Below, piece by piece: positions 33,407 through 42,211 of a stretch of DNA of 62,257 nt. Each line of letters begins with the position of its first letter. Position 1 is the stretch's first letter. The notes under the pieces are model-generated. The model did not search any database. It saw only the letters and a list, made by a program, of their open reading frames with translations, and had not been told where the DNA came from. Source of the DNA: an uncultured Eubacteriales bacterium (GTDB lineage: Bacteria; Bacillota; Clostridia; Christensenellales; Aristaeellaceae); contig CACWLP010000010.1 of the NCBI GenBank assembly GCA_902761755.1, forward strand, positions 1-62,257, written 5' to 3'. The translations under genes and the position numbers were made by a program.

Positions 33407-34579
33407 TCAGCCGCCGAACAGATTCCGGAAAAATCCGCCCATGCCGCCGGGCGCCTGGGCGCTGGCGGTGTCGATGAGCAGGTCCAGCAGCCCCAGGGCG
33501 CTGGAATAGGCGGGGCTGGAGAGCTTCACCGCCTTGCGGGGCAGCTCCCGCACGGGCTTGTCCAGCTTGGCGGCCAGGAAATCCCGTCCGCCCCGGTTGA
33601 TGGCCAGCCCGCCGCCTGTCAGGTACACCGGAGACCAGCTGCCCAGCTTCACGCCCGTATCCTTGATGGCGTCCCGCACGGCCTCGCAGATTTCCGCCGC
33701 CCGGGGCTCCAACACCTTCTCCACCTGTTCCCGGGTGAAGGTCTTGCTGTTGCCTTCCTTATCGGTGCCCTCAAAGGTGCTCTGCCCGGCGGACAGGCCG
33801 TACACGTAGCCGCGCTTGATCTGCTCGGCGGAGGGCAGGGTGATCTCCAGGCCGTAGGCCAGGTCCGCGGCGATATGGCCGCCGCCCATGGGGATGGTTT
33901 TCAGGTTGGTAATGGCGTCGCCTTCCACGGTCATGACCTCCGTGGTCAGGTACCCCATGTCCACCAGCACGGCCGTCCGGTCCCTTTCCTCGTCGGGCAC
34001 GAACAGCATCACCTGGCCCACAGGCGTGCTCAGGCAGCCGGACACCTGGATCCCCAGGCTCCGGAACCGCTCGGTGATATCGTCCAGGAAAAACTGGTCC
34101 GCGATCACGAAGGACACCATGGCCCGCAATTCATATCCGTGCATGCCCACGGGCTCCAGGGTCTTTTTTCCGTCGTCCACAATGAACCAGGCCGGGCTGC
34201 GATGGATCACGCTGCCGCGCACCGGGCCCAGCTCGTCCGTGGCCTTATCCAGCAGCGCGGCAATATCCCTCTCGGTCACCCGCGGGTCCGCCCCCTGGAG
34301 CTCCACCTTGACCTCCACCGTGCGCACCTGGGAAAAGCTGCCGGGCACGCCCACGAAGATCTCGCGGATATGGATATGGGCCTGATCCTCCGCCGCGCGC
34401 ACCGCTTCGGCCATCGCCTCGTTCAGCGCCGCCGGCGCGTTCCACCGGCCGTCCATGTATCCGTCGTACACCACCGTGCCCGCGCCGATGATATCGCAGC
34501 GCTGGCGTCCGCTGGTTTCGGCCACCAGGGCCACCAGCTTGCTCGTGCCGAATTCCATGGCGGCTACCATGTTTTTCAT
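33407..34579 (-). CDS. ftsA: Cell division protein FtsA
   Basis: A 390-residue actin-like protein that tethers FtsZ to the membrane. The phosphate-1 motif EFGTSKLVALVAE, the 1C domain, the phosphate-2 motif VDMGYLTTEVM and the adenosine motif PVYLTGGGLAINRG are present. The C-terminal membrane-targeting helix (MGGFFRNLFGG) is short but amphipathic. The gene has its own upstream promoter in the 188-base gap after ftsQ and precedes ftsZ by 36 bases. Confidence 0.95.
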   Translation of the reverse strand: MKNMVAAMEFGTSKLVALVAETSGRQRCDIIGAGTVVYDGYMDGRWNAPAALNEAMAEAVRAAEDQAHIHIREIFVGVPGSFSQVRTVEVKVELQGADPRVTERDIAALLDKATDELGPVRGSVIHRSPAWFIVDDGKKTLEPVGMHGYELRAMVSFVIADQFFLDDITERFRSLGIQVSGCLSTPVGQVMLFVPDEERDRTAVLVDMGYLTTEVMTVEGDAITNLKTIPMGGGHIAADLAYGLEITLPSAEQIKRGYVYGLSAGQSTFEGTDKEGNSKTFTREQVEKVLEPRAAEICEAVRDAIKDTGVKLGSWSPVYLTGGGLAINRGGRDFLAAKLDKPVRELPRKAVKLSSPAYSSALGLLDLLIDTASAQAPGGMGGFFRNLFGG

Positions 34580-34670
34580 CCGTCCATCATCCCCTGTTCA
34601 TTGCGCCCATGGGTGTGAAATACCCATTGCCAGAAAAGCCGAAATAAGAATTACCCTATTCGGTCACTTT

Positions 34671-34699
34671 ATTGTAACTGTTTTGTGATAATTTGGCAA
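34671..34699 (-). promoter_or_regulatory. Internal promoter for ftsA-ftsZ
   Basis: Minus strand TTGCCA (34694-34699), 17-base spacer, TACAAT (34671-34676) in an AT-rich 188-base gap. It would raise ftsAZ expression over upstream dcw genes. Confidence 0.68.
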
Positions 34700-34767
34700 G
34701 CCAAAAACGGAAAAAAGACCGCATTTTTTTAAAATTTTTTCGTTTTTTTCCGCATGTCCGTCCGTTT

Positions 34768-35568
34768 TTACGGCCCGGCGGGGGAATAAATCACCTCGTT
34801 GACGTGGGATGCGTCCAGCATTCCCCCGGTTTTGCCCATTTCCCGCAGCTTGTCCACCACCGCGCGGACGGTGCCGATTTTGGCCCGCAGGAAAGTCGTA
34901 TCTCCCAGGGCGGCGGTATACCCGTCCACGGTGATCAGATATAGGCTGTCCGGATCTGCCAGATTCAATTCGGCCACCTGGCTGACGAAGCCCTGGGATT
35001 CGATTTCGTGCATCAGCATCGTGAACGCCTGCATGTTTTCCATGCCCGGCGCCGTCAGCAGCTGCCCCACCTTGGCGTTGGCGCGGCTGAAGCCGGTAAC
35101 GGTGATCAGGTCCCCCTCGGGCTGCACCATGCCCGGCAGCCACTCCAGCACCATGCCCTCGTTGTCGATCTTGTAGGTATTGCCCATCACCTGCAGATAA
35201 GCGCAGGGCACCCGCTCCCGCACATAGAGCACCACCCGGTCCGGGAACTGCTTTTCCATTTTCAGAAACACCAGATCCTTGGTGCCGTTGATGCCGCTGC
35301 GGATCCTGTTTTCATTCACGGCAAAGTAATTCGTGGGCCGATCCAGCCCCGCGGCGCGCACCGCATCCTCCCAGGCCACGCTTTCCAGCCCCACCACCGC
35401 CACATGATGGATCTTGAACACGCTCTCATTCAGCAGGATCACCAGGCATGTAAGCAGCACCAGGCTGATCACGGCGGTGCGCAGCCCGGTTTTTTTCCGG
35501 GCCGGCGGCGGCGGGGCGGATTCCCCCTCGAAGGGCATATAGCCCGGGGGCAGCGGCATCTGGGACAT
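34768..35568 (-). CDS. ftsQ: Cell division protein FtsQ/DivIB
   Basis: A 266-residue bitopic membrane protein with a short Pro-rich cytoplasmic tail, one transmembrane helix (about 30-50) and an extracytoplasmic POTRA domain (FKIHHVAVVGLESVAWEDAVRAAGL). The beta domain follows (KQFPDRVVLYVRERVPCAYLQV). It bridges FtsL/FtsB-type proteins in the divisome. ATG 35568 has AAGGAGG 6 bases upstream. It lies between murA and ftsA, as in many Firmicute clusters. Confidence 0.9.
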   Translation of the reverse strand: MSQMPLPPGYMPFEGESAPPPPARKKTGLRTAVISLVLLTCLVILLNESVFKIHHVAVVGLESVAWEDAVRAAGLDRPTNYFAVNENRIRSGINGTKDLVFLKMEKQFPDRVVLYVRERVPCAYLQVMGNTYKIDNEGMVLEWLPGMVQPEGDLITVTGFSRANAKVGQLLTAPGMENMQAFTMLMHEIESQGFVSQVAELNLADPDSLYLITVDGYTAALGDTTFLRAKIGTVRAVVDKLREMGKTGGMLDASHVNEVIYSPAGP

Positions 35569-35593
35569 GACAGGCCTCCTTCGGGAAGCCCCT

Positions 35594-36853
35594 TCAGGCT
35601 TCCCGCACTCGATCGATCCTGGCGCCGAGACGGCGCAGGGTATCCTCCATCCGGGCGTATCCCCGGTCAATGATCCCGGCGTTTTCCACCAGCGTTTCTC
35701 CCCGGGCGGCCAGCCCAGCGATCACCAGCGCGGCCCCGCCCCGCAGATCCCGGGCGGTGACGCGGGCACCGTGCAGCTCCCTGACTCCCTGCACCACCGC
35801 CGTGCGGCCGGATACCCGGATGTCCGCCCCCATGCGCTGCAGGTCCGCCACGTGGGCAAGCCGGTTTTCAAACACGTTTTCCACGATCACCGACGTGCCC
35901 TCCGCGCAGCAGGCGGCGGACAGCATCTGGGCCTGCATATCCGTGGGAAAGCCGGGATGCGGCGCCGTCCGGAGCCGGGAAAACGCCCGGAGACGCTCCG
36001 GCGCTTCCAGCGACACCGTGCTTTCGCCGGTATGTATGCGGCAGCCCATTTCCCTGAGCTTTTCCGTCACCGGGATCAGGTCCCGCGGTCGGGCGTTCAG
36101 CAGCGTAACTTTTCCTCCCGCCGCCGCCCCGGCGCACAGATACGTGCCCCCGGCGATGCGGTCGGGAATGGGGGTATAGGCGGCGCCCCGAAGCGTTTTC
36201 ACGCCTTCGATCCGGATCAGCGCCGTGCCCGCGCCGGAAACCCGGCCCCCCAGGGCGTTGAGGAAGCCCTGCAGGTCCTCGATCTCGGGCTCCCGGGCGG
36301 CGTTGTGCACGCAGGTGACCCCCGGCAGCAGCGCGGCGGCCATCATCACGTTTTCCGTGGCCCCCACGCTGGGATAATCAAAATACACGTCCCCGGCGTG
36401 CATGCCCTGCCCGTCGCACTCCAGCACTCCGCCGCCCTCCTCGATCCTCACCCCCAGGGCCCGCAGGCCCTTCAAATGCAGGTCGATGGGCCGCAATCCG
36501 ATCTCGCAGCCCCCGGGATAAGGAACGGTGGCCCGGCGCATTTTCGCCAGGATCGGCCCCAGCAGAAAAACGGAGGAACGGATCTGCTTGCTCAGCCCCT
36601 CGGGCATCTCCCACCGGCACAGCCCGCTATTGTCGATCTGCATTTCCCCGTTTTCCATCCGGCAGCGGCAGCCCAGGGTGTCCAGGATCTGCGCCATGGC
36701 GCGCACGTCCCGGATATCGGGGCAGGAGCGGATCGCGCATCCGCCCTCCGGCAGCAGCGCCGCCGCCAGGATGGGCAGCACCGCGTTTTTCGCCCCCTGC
36801 AGGCATACTTCCCCTTCTATTTTTTCGCCGCCCAGCACCCGGAATCCTTCCAT
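35594..36853 (-). CDS. murA: UDP-N-acetylglucosamine 1-carboxyvinyltransferase
   Basis: A 419-residue EPSP-synthase-fold enzyme for the first committed step of peptidoglycan synthesis, transferring enolpyruvate to UDP-GlcNAc. Lys22-Asn23 (GAKNA), the catalytic Cys116 in YPGGCEIGLRPIDLH (fosfomycin target) and the late Asp in FPTDMQAQ are all present. ATG 36853 is preferred with AAGG upstream; an in-frame GTG three codons earlier is possible. It sits where murG, murC or murB are usually found, between ftsW and ftsQ. Confidence 0.95.
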   Translation of the reverse strand: MEGFRVLGGEKIEGEVCLQGAKNAVLPILAAALLPEGGCAIRSCPDIRDVRAMAQILDTLGCRCRMENGEMQIDNSGLCRWEMPEGLSKQIRSSVFLLGPILAKMRRATVPYPGGCEIGLRPIDLHLKGLRALGVRIEEGGGVLECDGQGMHAGDVYFDYPSVGATENVMMAAALLPGVTCVHNAAREPEIEDLQGFLNALGGRVSGAGTALIRIEGVKTLRGAAYTPIPDRIAGGTYLCAGAAAGGKVTLLNARPRDLIPVTEKLREMGCRIHTGESTVSLEAPERLRAFSRLRTAPHPGFPTDMQAQMLSAACCAEGTSVIVENVFENRLAHVADLQRMGADIRVSGRTAVVQGVRELHGARVTARDLRGGAALVIAGLAARGETLVENAGIIDRGYARMEDTLRRLGARIDRVREA

Positions 36854-36932
36854 GCGGATCACCTTCTTTCTTCTTTCAGGCTATGCCGGAAAGAAAAAGG
36901 GGTGCCGGGAAGTGTTCACGCGCCTTCTTCCG

Positions 36933-38060
36933 TCACGTCAGGTTCCGCCTGCCGTACCTGCTCACGTTCAGCACGATCCCCACCGCCGCCATGGTAATGG
37001 AAAGCGACGTGCCCCCCGCGGAAAAGAAAGGCAGGGGCAGCCCGGTGGTGGGCAGGATCCCCACCACCACGCCCATATTGATGAACGCCTGCACGCTGAT
37101 CATGCAGGTGATCCCCGCCGCCAGCAGGCAGCCGAAGGGATCGTCGCAGTCCAGGGCCACCCGCATGCCCGCCCACAGGAACGCCGCGAACAGGAGGATC
37201 ACCGCCAGGCAGCCCACCAGCCCGAAATCCTCCCCCACGATGGCGAAAATAAAATCGCTTTCCGGATAGGGCAGGTAGGCGTATTTCTGCCTTCCCTGCC
37301 CCAGGCCCATGCCGAACAGCCCGCCGCTGCCGAAAGCGATCAGGGACTGGCTGAGCTGGTACCCCTCGTCGCTCATTTTGGCGAAGGGATCGGTGAAGGA
37401 TAACAGCCTTTCCCGTCGGTATTCGGCGCTCCAGGCGTAATACGCCCCCACCGCCAGGGCCCCGGCCCCCAGCGCCGCCATGTGCCGCCATTTGGCCCCC
37501 GCCAGGAGCACCATGATCACCGACACGATGATGATGGTGCCGGCGGTGGACAAATTGGGCTGCTCCAGGATCAGAAGGAACATGATCCCCGGCACGATCA
37601 GCACCGGCAGGATGCCCGTGAACAGCTTTTGGATCTTCTTCCCCCGCACCGTCAGCGTCATGGCCATGAACAGCACCGCCGCGTATTTGGCCATTTCCCC
37701 CGGCTGGAAGGACAGCGGCCCCAGGGTGATCCACCGGCGGCTGCCGTTCACCGAGGTGCCGATCCCCGGGATGGCCACCAGCACCAGCAGCACCAGGGAG
37801 ATCCCCACCGCCGAGAGCACCACTTTTCTGCGCCGCCAGAAGGCGTAGGGCACGCGGCAGGTGACCGCCATGGCGGCGGCCCCCACCGCCGCGCCGAAAA
37901 GCTGCTTCACCACCTGATCCCAGGGATTGCCCGTTTCCAGCGCCTTGTAGTACGTGGCGCTGAACAGCGTCAGCAGCCCCAGCATCATCAGCAGGATCAT
38001 CACCGTCAGCAGCGTCCCGTCCACGGGCTTTTTCCGGGGTTTGCGAAGGGTGGTCAGCAT
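36933..38060 (-). CDS. ftsW: SEDS glycosyltransferase FtsW/SpoVE
   Basis: A 375-residue polytopic SEDS protein that polymerises lipid II. Recognisable elements are RRWITLGPLSFQPGEMAKYA, the EDFGLVGC loop containing the essential acidic residue region, and the C-terminal NMGVVVGILPTTGLPLPFFS segment. RodA, FtsW and SpoVE are hard to separate by sequence; position in the dcw cluster next to the SpoVD/FtsI-type PBP favours FtsW or SpoVE. AGGAGG precedes the ATG. Confidence 0.92.
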   Translation of the reverse strand: MLTTLRKPRKKPVDGTLLTVMILLMMLGLLTLFSATYYKALETGNPWDQVVKQLFGAAVGAAAMAVTCRVPYAFWRRRKVVLSAVGISLVLLVLVAIPGIGTSVNGSRRWITLGPLSFQPGEMAKYAAVLFMAMTLTVRGKKIQKLFTGILPVLIVPGIMFLLILEQPNLSTAGTIIIVSVIMVLLAGAKWRHMAALGAGALAVGAYYAWSAEYRRERLLSFTDPFAKMSDEGYQLSQSLIAFGSGGLFGMGLGQGRQKYAYLPYPESDFIFAIVGEDFGLVGCLAVILLFAAFLWAGMRVALDCDDPFGCLLAAGITCMISVQAFINMGVVVGILPTTGLPLPFFSAGGTSLSITMAAVGIVLNVSRYGRRNLT

Positions 38061-38084
38061 TGCGCGCCTCCTGATCCGTCGATA

Positions 38085-38110
38085 AAGAAAAGGCGCATTT
38101 GCATGCGCCT
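38085..38110 (-). terminator. Weak intra-operon terminator/attenuator between murD and ftsW
   Basis: On the minus strand AGGCGCA-TGCAAA-TGCGCCT is followed by TTTCTTT, just after the murD stop and before ftsW. Confidence 0.5.
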
Positions 38111-38133
38111 CAGAGCCGTTTTTCTTTGGTTGT

Positions 38134-39552
38134 TCATTTCAGATTGTTCACGATGTCCTTGAAGATCCGTCCCCGCTGCTCGTAATCACTGAACATATCG
38201 AAGGACGCGCAGGCGGGCGACAGCAGCACGTTCCCTCCCGGAGCGCTGAGGGCGCGGCATTTTTCCACCGCCTCCTGCAGCGTGGCGGCGTGATGGACGA
38301 AGGGATATCCCGCCTCCGCCAGCGCTTTTTCGATCTGCTCCGCCGTATTGCCGATGAGCACGCAGTTTTGAATCAGCGGCGTTTTTTTGATTTCCTCCGC
38401 CAGGGGCGCGAAGGACACGTGCTTGTCGTAGCCCCCCAGGATCAGCGCCGTGGGGGCTTTCATGCTCTGCACCGCCTTGATGGTGGAATCCACGTTGGTG
38501 CCCTTGGAATCGTTGATATAGCGCACGCCGTCCAATTCCCGCACGAACTCGATCCGGTGCTCCACCCCCGGGAAGGTGCGCAGCGCGTGGCGGATCACCG
38601 GCGCGGGCACGCCCCGGGACGCGGCGACGGCCGCGGCGGCCAGGGCGTTTTCCAGGTTGTGGGGCCCGGGGATGCGGATCTCCTCCGCGCCGCACACCGT
38701 TTTTTCCTCGCCGTTCAGCCGCAGCGTCACCTGCCCGTCCCGGACGAAGGCGCCCTGCGCCACCTCCTGCAGCCGGGAAAAGAACAGCACCTGCCCCCGC
38801 AGCCCCTCCGCCATGGCGCGGCAGGCCGGGTCATCGTAATTCAGCACCGCAAAATCCCTCTCCGTCTGGGCGTCGAAGATGTGGCGCTTGAGGCCGGTAT
38901 ACACCTCCATGGTGCCGTGGCGGTTCAGATGATCCTCCGTCACGTTCAGCACCGCCGCGGTGAGGGGATGGAAGGTATCGGTGGTTTCCAATTGGAAGGA
39001 GCTGACCTCCGCCACGATCACGTCGTCCCAGCGGCTGTCCAGGGCCGCCGCGGACAGGGGGTAGCCGATGTTGCCGCACACGTGAGCGATCTTTCCCGCC
39101 GCGGTGAAAATGGCCCCCAGCAGGGATACCGTGGTGGTTTTCCCGTTGGTGCCCGTCACGGCGATCAGGCTGCCCCGGGCGATCCGGGAGGCGATCTCCA
39201 ATTCCCCGGAAACGGGGATACCCATTTCCCGGGCCTTGTTCACGATCTCTGCGTCGATAGGCACGCCGGGGCTGATGATCAGCATGTCCTGCCCCGTCAG
39301 GGCGTCGATGCCGTCCTCCCCCAGCCGGAAGCGGATGGGCAGCTCCCGCAGCTCTTCCAGTTTATCCCCGAAGGCTTCCCAGGGCTTCATATCGTTCACC
39401 GTCACCTGGGCGCCTTCCCGGTACAAAAGCTTCGCCAGGGCCACGCCGCTGCGGGCCATGCCCACGATCAGCAGCTTTTTCCCGGCGAAGGGGCTCTCCG
39501 CCCTCTCCGCGGCGCGGCGCCGGGCAGGGCCGTAATACAAATCGGTGCGCAT
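38134..39552 (-). CDS. murD: UDP-N-acetylmuramoyl-L-alanine--D-glutamate ligase
   Basis: A 472-residue Mur ligase adding D-Glu to UDP-MurNAc-L-Ala. The N-terminal Rossmann start KKLLIVGMARSGVALAKLL, the ATP loop GTNGKTTTVSLLG, the NVTEDHLNRHGTMEVY segment and the C-terminal INDSKGTNVDSTIKA region are all present. GGAGG lies before the ATG. Followed by ftsW after a 73-base gap containing a hairpin. Confidence 0.96.
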   Translation of the reverse strand: MRTDLYYGPARRRAAERAESPFAGKKLLIVGMARSGVALAKLLYREGAQVTVNDMKPWEAFGDKLEELRELPIRFRLGEDGIDALTGQDMLIISPGVPIDAEIVNKAREMGIPVSGELEIASRIARGSLIAVTGTNGKTTTVSLLGAIFTAAGKIAHVCGNIGYPLSAAALDSRWDDVIVAEVSSFQLETTDTFHPLTAAVLNVTEDHLNRHGTMEVYTGLKRHIFDAQTERDFAVLNYDDPACRAMAEGLRGQVLFFSRLQEVAQGAFVRDGQVTLRLNGEEKTVCGAEEIRIPGPHNLENALAAAAVAASRGVPAPVIRHALRTFPGVEHRIEFVRELDGVRYINDSKGTNVDSTIKAVQSMKAPTALILGGYDKHVSFAPLAEEIKKTPLIQNCVLIGNTAEQIEKALAEAGYPFVHHAATLQEAVEKCRALSAPGGNVLLSPACASFDMFSDYEQRGRIFKDIVNNLK

Positions 39553-39604
39553 GGCTTCTCCCCTCCTTGCGATGGGTCCGGCTTTATGCAGCCGGAAGCA
39601 GGAA

Positions 39605-40699
39605 TCAATAGAACTTGTACAGGCTCCATACCGCGATCAGGCTCAGCACCAGCGTCACCGCCGCGTACAGGAGCACGATCTGGTTTTCCTTCATGCCGGA
39701 AAGCTCGAAATGATGGTGCAGCGGCGCCATTTTGAAAATCCGCTTCCCGGTGCCGGTCTTTTTCCGGGTGTATTTGAAATACGCGGTCTGCATCATCACG
39801 GATACGGAGCTCATGATGCAGGTGAACGCGATGGGGATCAAAAGGAACTGACACTTCATCAGCATGGCAACGCCCACGAAGGCGCCGCCGATGAACATGC
39901 TGCCCGTATCTCCCATGAAGATCTTCGCCGGATGGCGGTTGTACCTGAGGAAGCCGATGGACGCTCCCGCCAGGGCGAAACACATCAGCGATACGGGGCG
40001 GAACCAGGCCTTCGGATCCGTCATGGGGAAGGCGTTGTACAGCGCTTCGCCCGCCGGCGTCCGGTCCGGAACCGCGATGGTCTGGGCGAAGAACAGCGCG
40101 ATGACCCCGAAGGCCGCCATGCCGATCACCGTTACGGAGGACAATATGCCGTCCACCCCGTCCTGGAGGTTCGCGCTGTTGGTAATGAACATCACCAGCA
40201 CCGTCATGATGGGCACGTAAAACCAGCCCAGGTCCCAGGTCTTATCCGTAAAGGGCAATATCACGTCGCTGCCCACGTAAAGGAAGCAGTACAGGGAAAA
40301 GGCCAGGCCCACGATCATCTGCCCGATCAGCTTCTGCTTGGGCTTGAGGCCTTCGTGGTCCTTCTTCACATCCTTGATGTAATCGTCCGGGAAGCCGAAA
40401 AGCGCCATGCAGCCCACGGTGATGAACAGAAGCGGCCACAGGGCGTTTTCCATCCCGAAGCGCCATCCGTTTTTGATCCCCACGATCACGGTGATCACCG
40501 CGGTGGAAAACACCGTGGCCAGCGCCGTCACGATGCCGCCCATGTTGGGGGTGCCCTGCTTGGCCAGGTGGGCCTTCGGCCCCAGATCGTAAATGGTCTG
40601 GCCGAACTTGAGCTTTTTCAGGTACGGCAGGAACCCGGGCATCACCAGGAACACGACGGCCATGGCCATCACCGCTGCGAACGCGCATTGCAGAAACAT
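39605..40699 (-). CDS. mraY: Phospho-N-acetylmuramoyl-pentapeptide-transferase
   Basis: A 364-residue polytopic membrane enzyme making lipid I from UDP-MurNAc-pentapeptide and undecaprenyl phosphate. The signatures GTPNMGGIVT, FPDDYIKDVKKDHEGLKPKQK with the Asp pair, NLQDGVDGILSSV and the C-terminal MAPLHHHFEL loop are intact. It directly follows murE; murF, which normally lies between them, is absent. Confidence 0.96.
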   Translation of the reverse strand: MFLQCAFAAVMAMAVVFLVMPGFLPYLKKLKFGQTIYDLGPKAHLAKQGTPNMGGIVTALATVFSTAVITVIVGIKNGWRFGMENALWPLLFITVGCMALFGFPDDYIKDVKKDHEGLKPKQKLIGQMIVGLAFSLYCFLYVGSDVILPFTDKTWDLGWFYVPIMTVLVMFITNSANLQDGVDGILSSVTVIGMAAFGVIALFFAQTIAVPDRTPAGEALYNAFPMTDPKAWFRPVSLMCFALAGASIGFLRYNRHPAKIFMGDTGSMFIGGAFVGVAMLMKCQFLLIPIAFTCIMSSVSVMMQTAYFKYTRKKTGTGKRIFKMAPLHHHFELSGMKENQIVLLYAAVTLVLSLIAVWSLYKFY

Positions 40700-40747
40700 G
40701 ATCGTATCTTTCCCTTCGTATAATTGCCTTTTCCCGGCGCGGAGCGC

Positions 40748-42205
40748 TTATCTGTCCCGGATCTCCTCCAGCAATTCCGCCACGACCACCTTTTCATCGA
40801 AGGGGCGCTTCACCCCCATGATCTCCTGGTAGGTTTCGTGGCCCTTGCCGGCCAGCACGATGATGTCCCCGTCCCGGCCCATTTCCAGGGCGTGGCGGAT
40901 GGCCTCCCGACGGTTCTCGATCACGGTGTACTTGCCGCCGGTGGGCTTGATACCCTCCTCGATGGCGGCGAGGATCTCCATGGGGTCTTCGGTGCGGGGG
41001 TTATCGCTGGTGAGGATGGAATAGTCCGCCAGTCGGCCGCTGATCTCCCCCATGATGGGGCGCTTGAGATGATCCCGGTCCCCGCCGCAGCCGAACAGAG
41101 AGATCACCCGGCCCCGGGCGAAGCCCCGCACCGCCGTCAGGATGTTTTCCAGCGCGTCCGGGGAATGGGAATAGTCCAGGATCACCTTGTAGGGCGTGCC
41201 GGTATCCAGCACCTCCGCCCGCCCCGGCACGGACCTGACCTTCGCCAGCGCCGCGGTGACGGTCTCCGGCGAAACCCCCATGATGAAGCCCATCGCGGCG
41301 GCGGCCAGGGCGTTGTACACGTTGAACATGCCCGTCAGCTTCAGCTTCACCGGCATTTCGTTCACGTTCAGCAGCTTCATGATGAAGCTGACGCCGTTTT
41401 CGGTGATTTCGATGTCCCGGGCGAATACGTCGGCGTTGTTGCAGATGCCGTAGGTGGAATGGGGCACGGTGATGTCCCGCAGAATCTCCTGGCCGCCGTC
41501 GTCGTCCACGTTGACGGCGGCGTTGCTGATCCACTCCGGCCGGAAGAAGGATTTCTTGCACTGGAAATACTTATCCATGGTGCCGAAAAGATCCAGATGA
41601 TCCTGGCTCAGGTTGGTATAGCAGCCCGCCTCGAAATGCACGCCCCGGAGCCTGTCCATTTCGATGGCGTGGGCGCTGACCTCCATGCTCACCACCTGCA
41701 CCCCCGCGTCCCGCATCTGCCTGAGGGTGCGGAAAAAGTCGATGGGCTCGGGGGTGGTGAATTCGCTTTTCATGTATTCCTGGCCGATCATGTTGCCCGT
41801 GGTGCCGATGAGCCCCACCTTGTAGCCGGCCTCCTCCATGATGGCCTTCACCAGGTAGCTGGTGGTGGTCTTTCCCTTGGTGCCCGTGATGCCCAGCAGT
41901 TTCATTTCCCGATCGGGATGGCCATAGAACGCCGCCGCCATCAGCGACATGGCTGCTCGCACGCTTTTCACCCGCACCTGGGGCACGTCGATCTCCAGAA
42001 AATGCGTCACCGCCAGGGCGTCCGCGCCGTTTTTGACGGCCTGGGCCGCGAAATCGTGGGCGTCGAACCGGGCGCCCGGCACGCAGAAGAACAGCCCCCG
42101 GTGGGTTTCCTGCCGGCTGTCCATGGACAGGGAGGCGATTTCGCAGTCTCCCCGGATCTCCAATACCTCCGCCGCCGCTTCCTTCGCCAATACCGATAAC
42201 AGCAT
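40748..42205 (-). CDS. murE: UDP-MurNAc-L-Ala-D-Glu--meso-2,6-diaminopimelate ligase
   Basis: A 485-residue Mur ligase adding the third stem residue. The ATP loop GITGTKGKTTTSYL, the EVSAHAIEMDRL and NLSQDHLDLFGTM segments and the C-terminal SDNPRTEDP are clear. The DNPR motif is the diaminopimelate-selective form, so the peptidoglycan is predicted to be DAP type. It starts 6 bases after the PBP stop. Confidence 0.95.
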   Translation of the reverse strand: MLLSVLAKEAAAEVLEIRGDCEIASLSMDSRQETHRGLFFCVPGARFDAHDFAAQAVKNGADALAVTHFLEIDVPQVRVKSVRAAMSLMAAAFYGHPDREMKLLGITGTKGKTTTSYLVKAIMEEAGYKVGLIGTTGNMIGQEYMKSEFTTPEPIDFFRTLRQMRDAGVQVVSMEVSAHAIEMDRLRGVHFEAGCYTNLSQDHLDLFGTMDKYFQCKKSFFRPEWISNAAVNVDDDGGQEILRDITVPHSTYGICNNADVFARDIEITENGVSFIMKLLNVNEMPVKLKLTGMFNVYNALAAAAMGFIMGVSPETVTAALAKVRSVPGRAEVLDTGTPYKVILDYSHSPDALENILTAVRGFARGRVISLFGCGGDRDHLKRPIMGEISGRLADYSILTSDNPRTEDPMEILAAIEEGIKPTGGKYTVIENRREAIRHALEMGRDGDIIVLAGKGHETYQEIMGVKRPFDEKVVVAELLEEIRDR

Positions 42206-42211
42206 GTTTTC

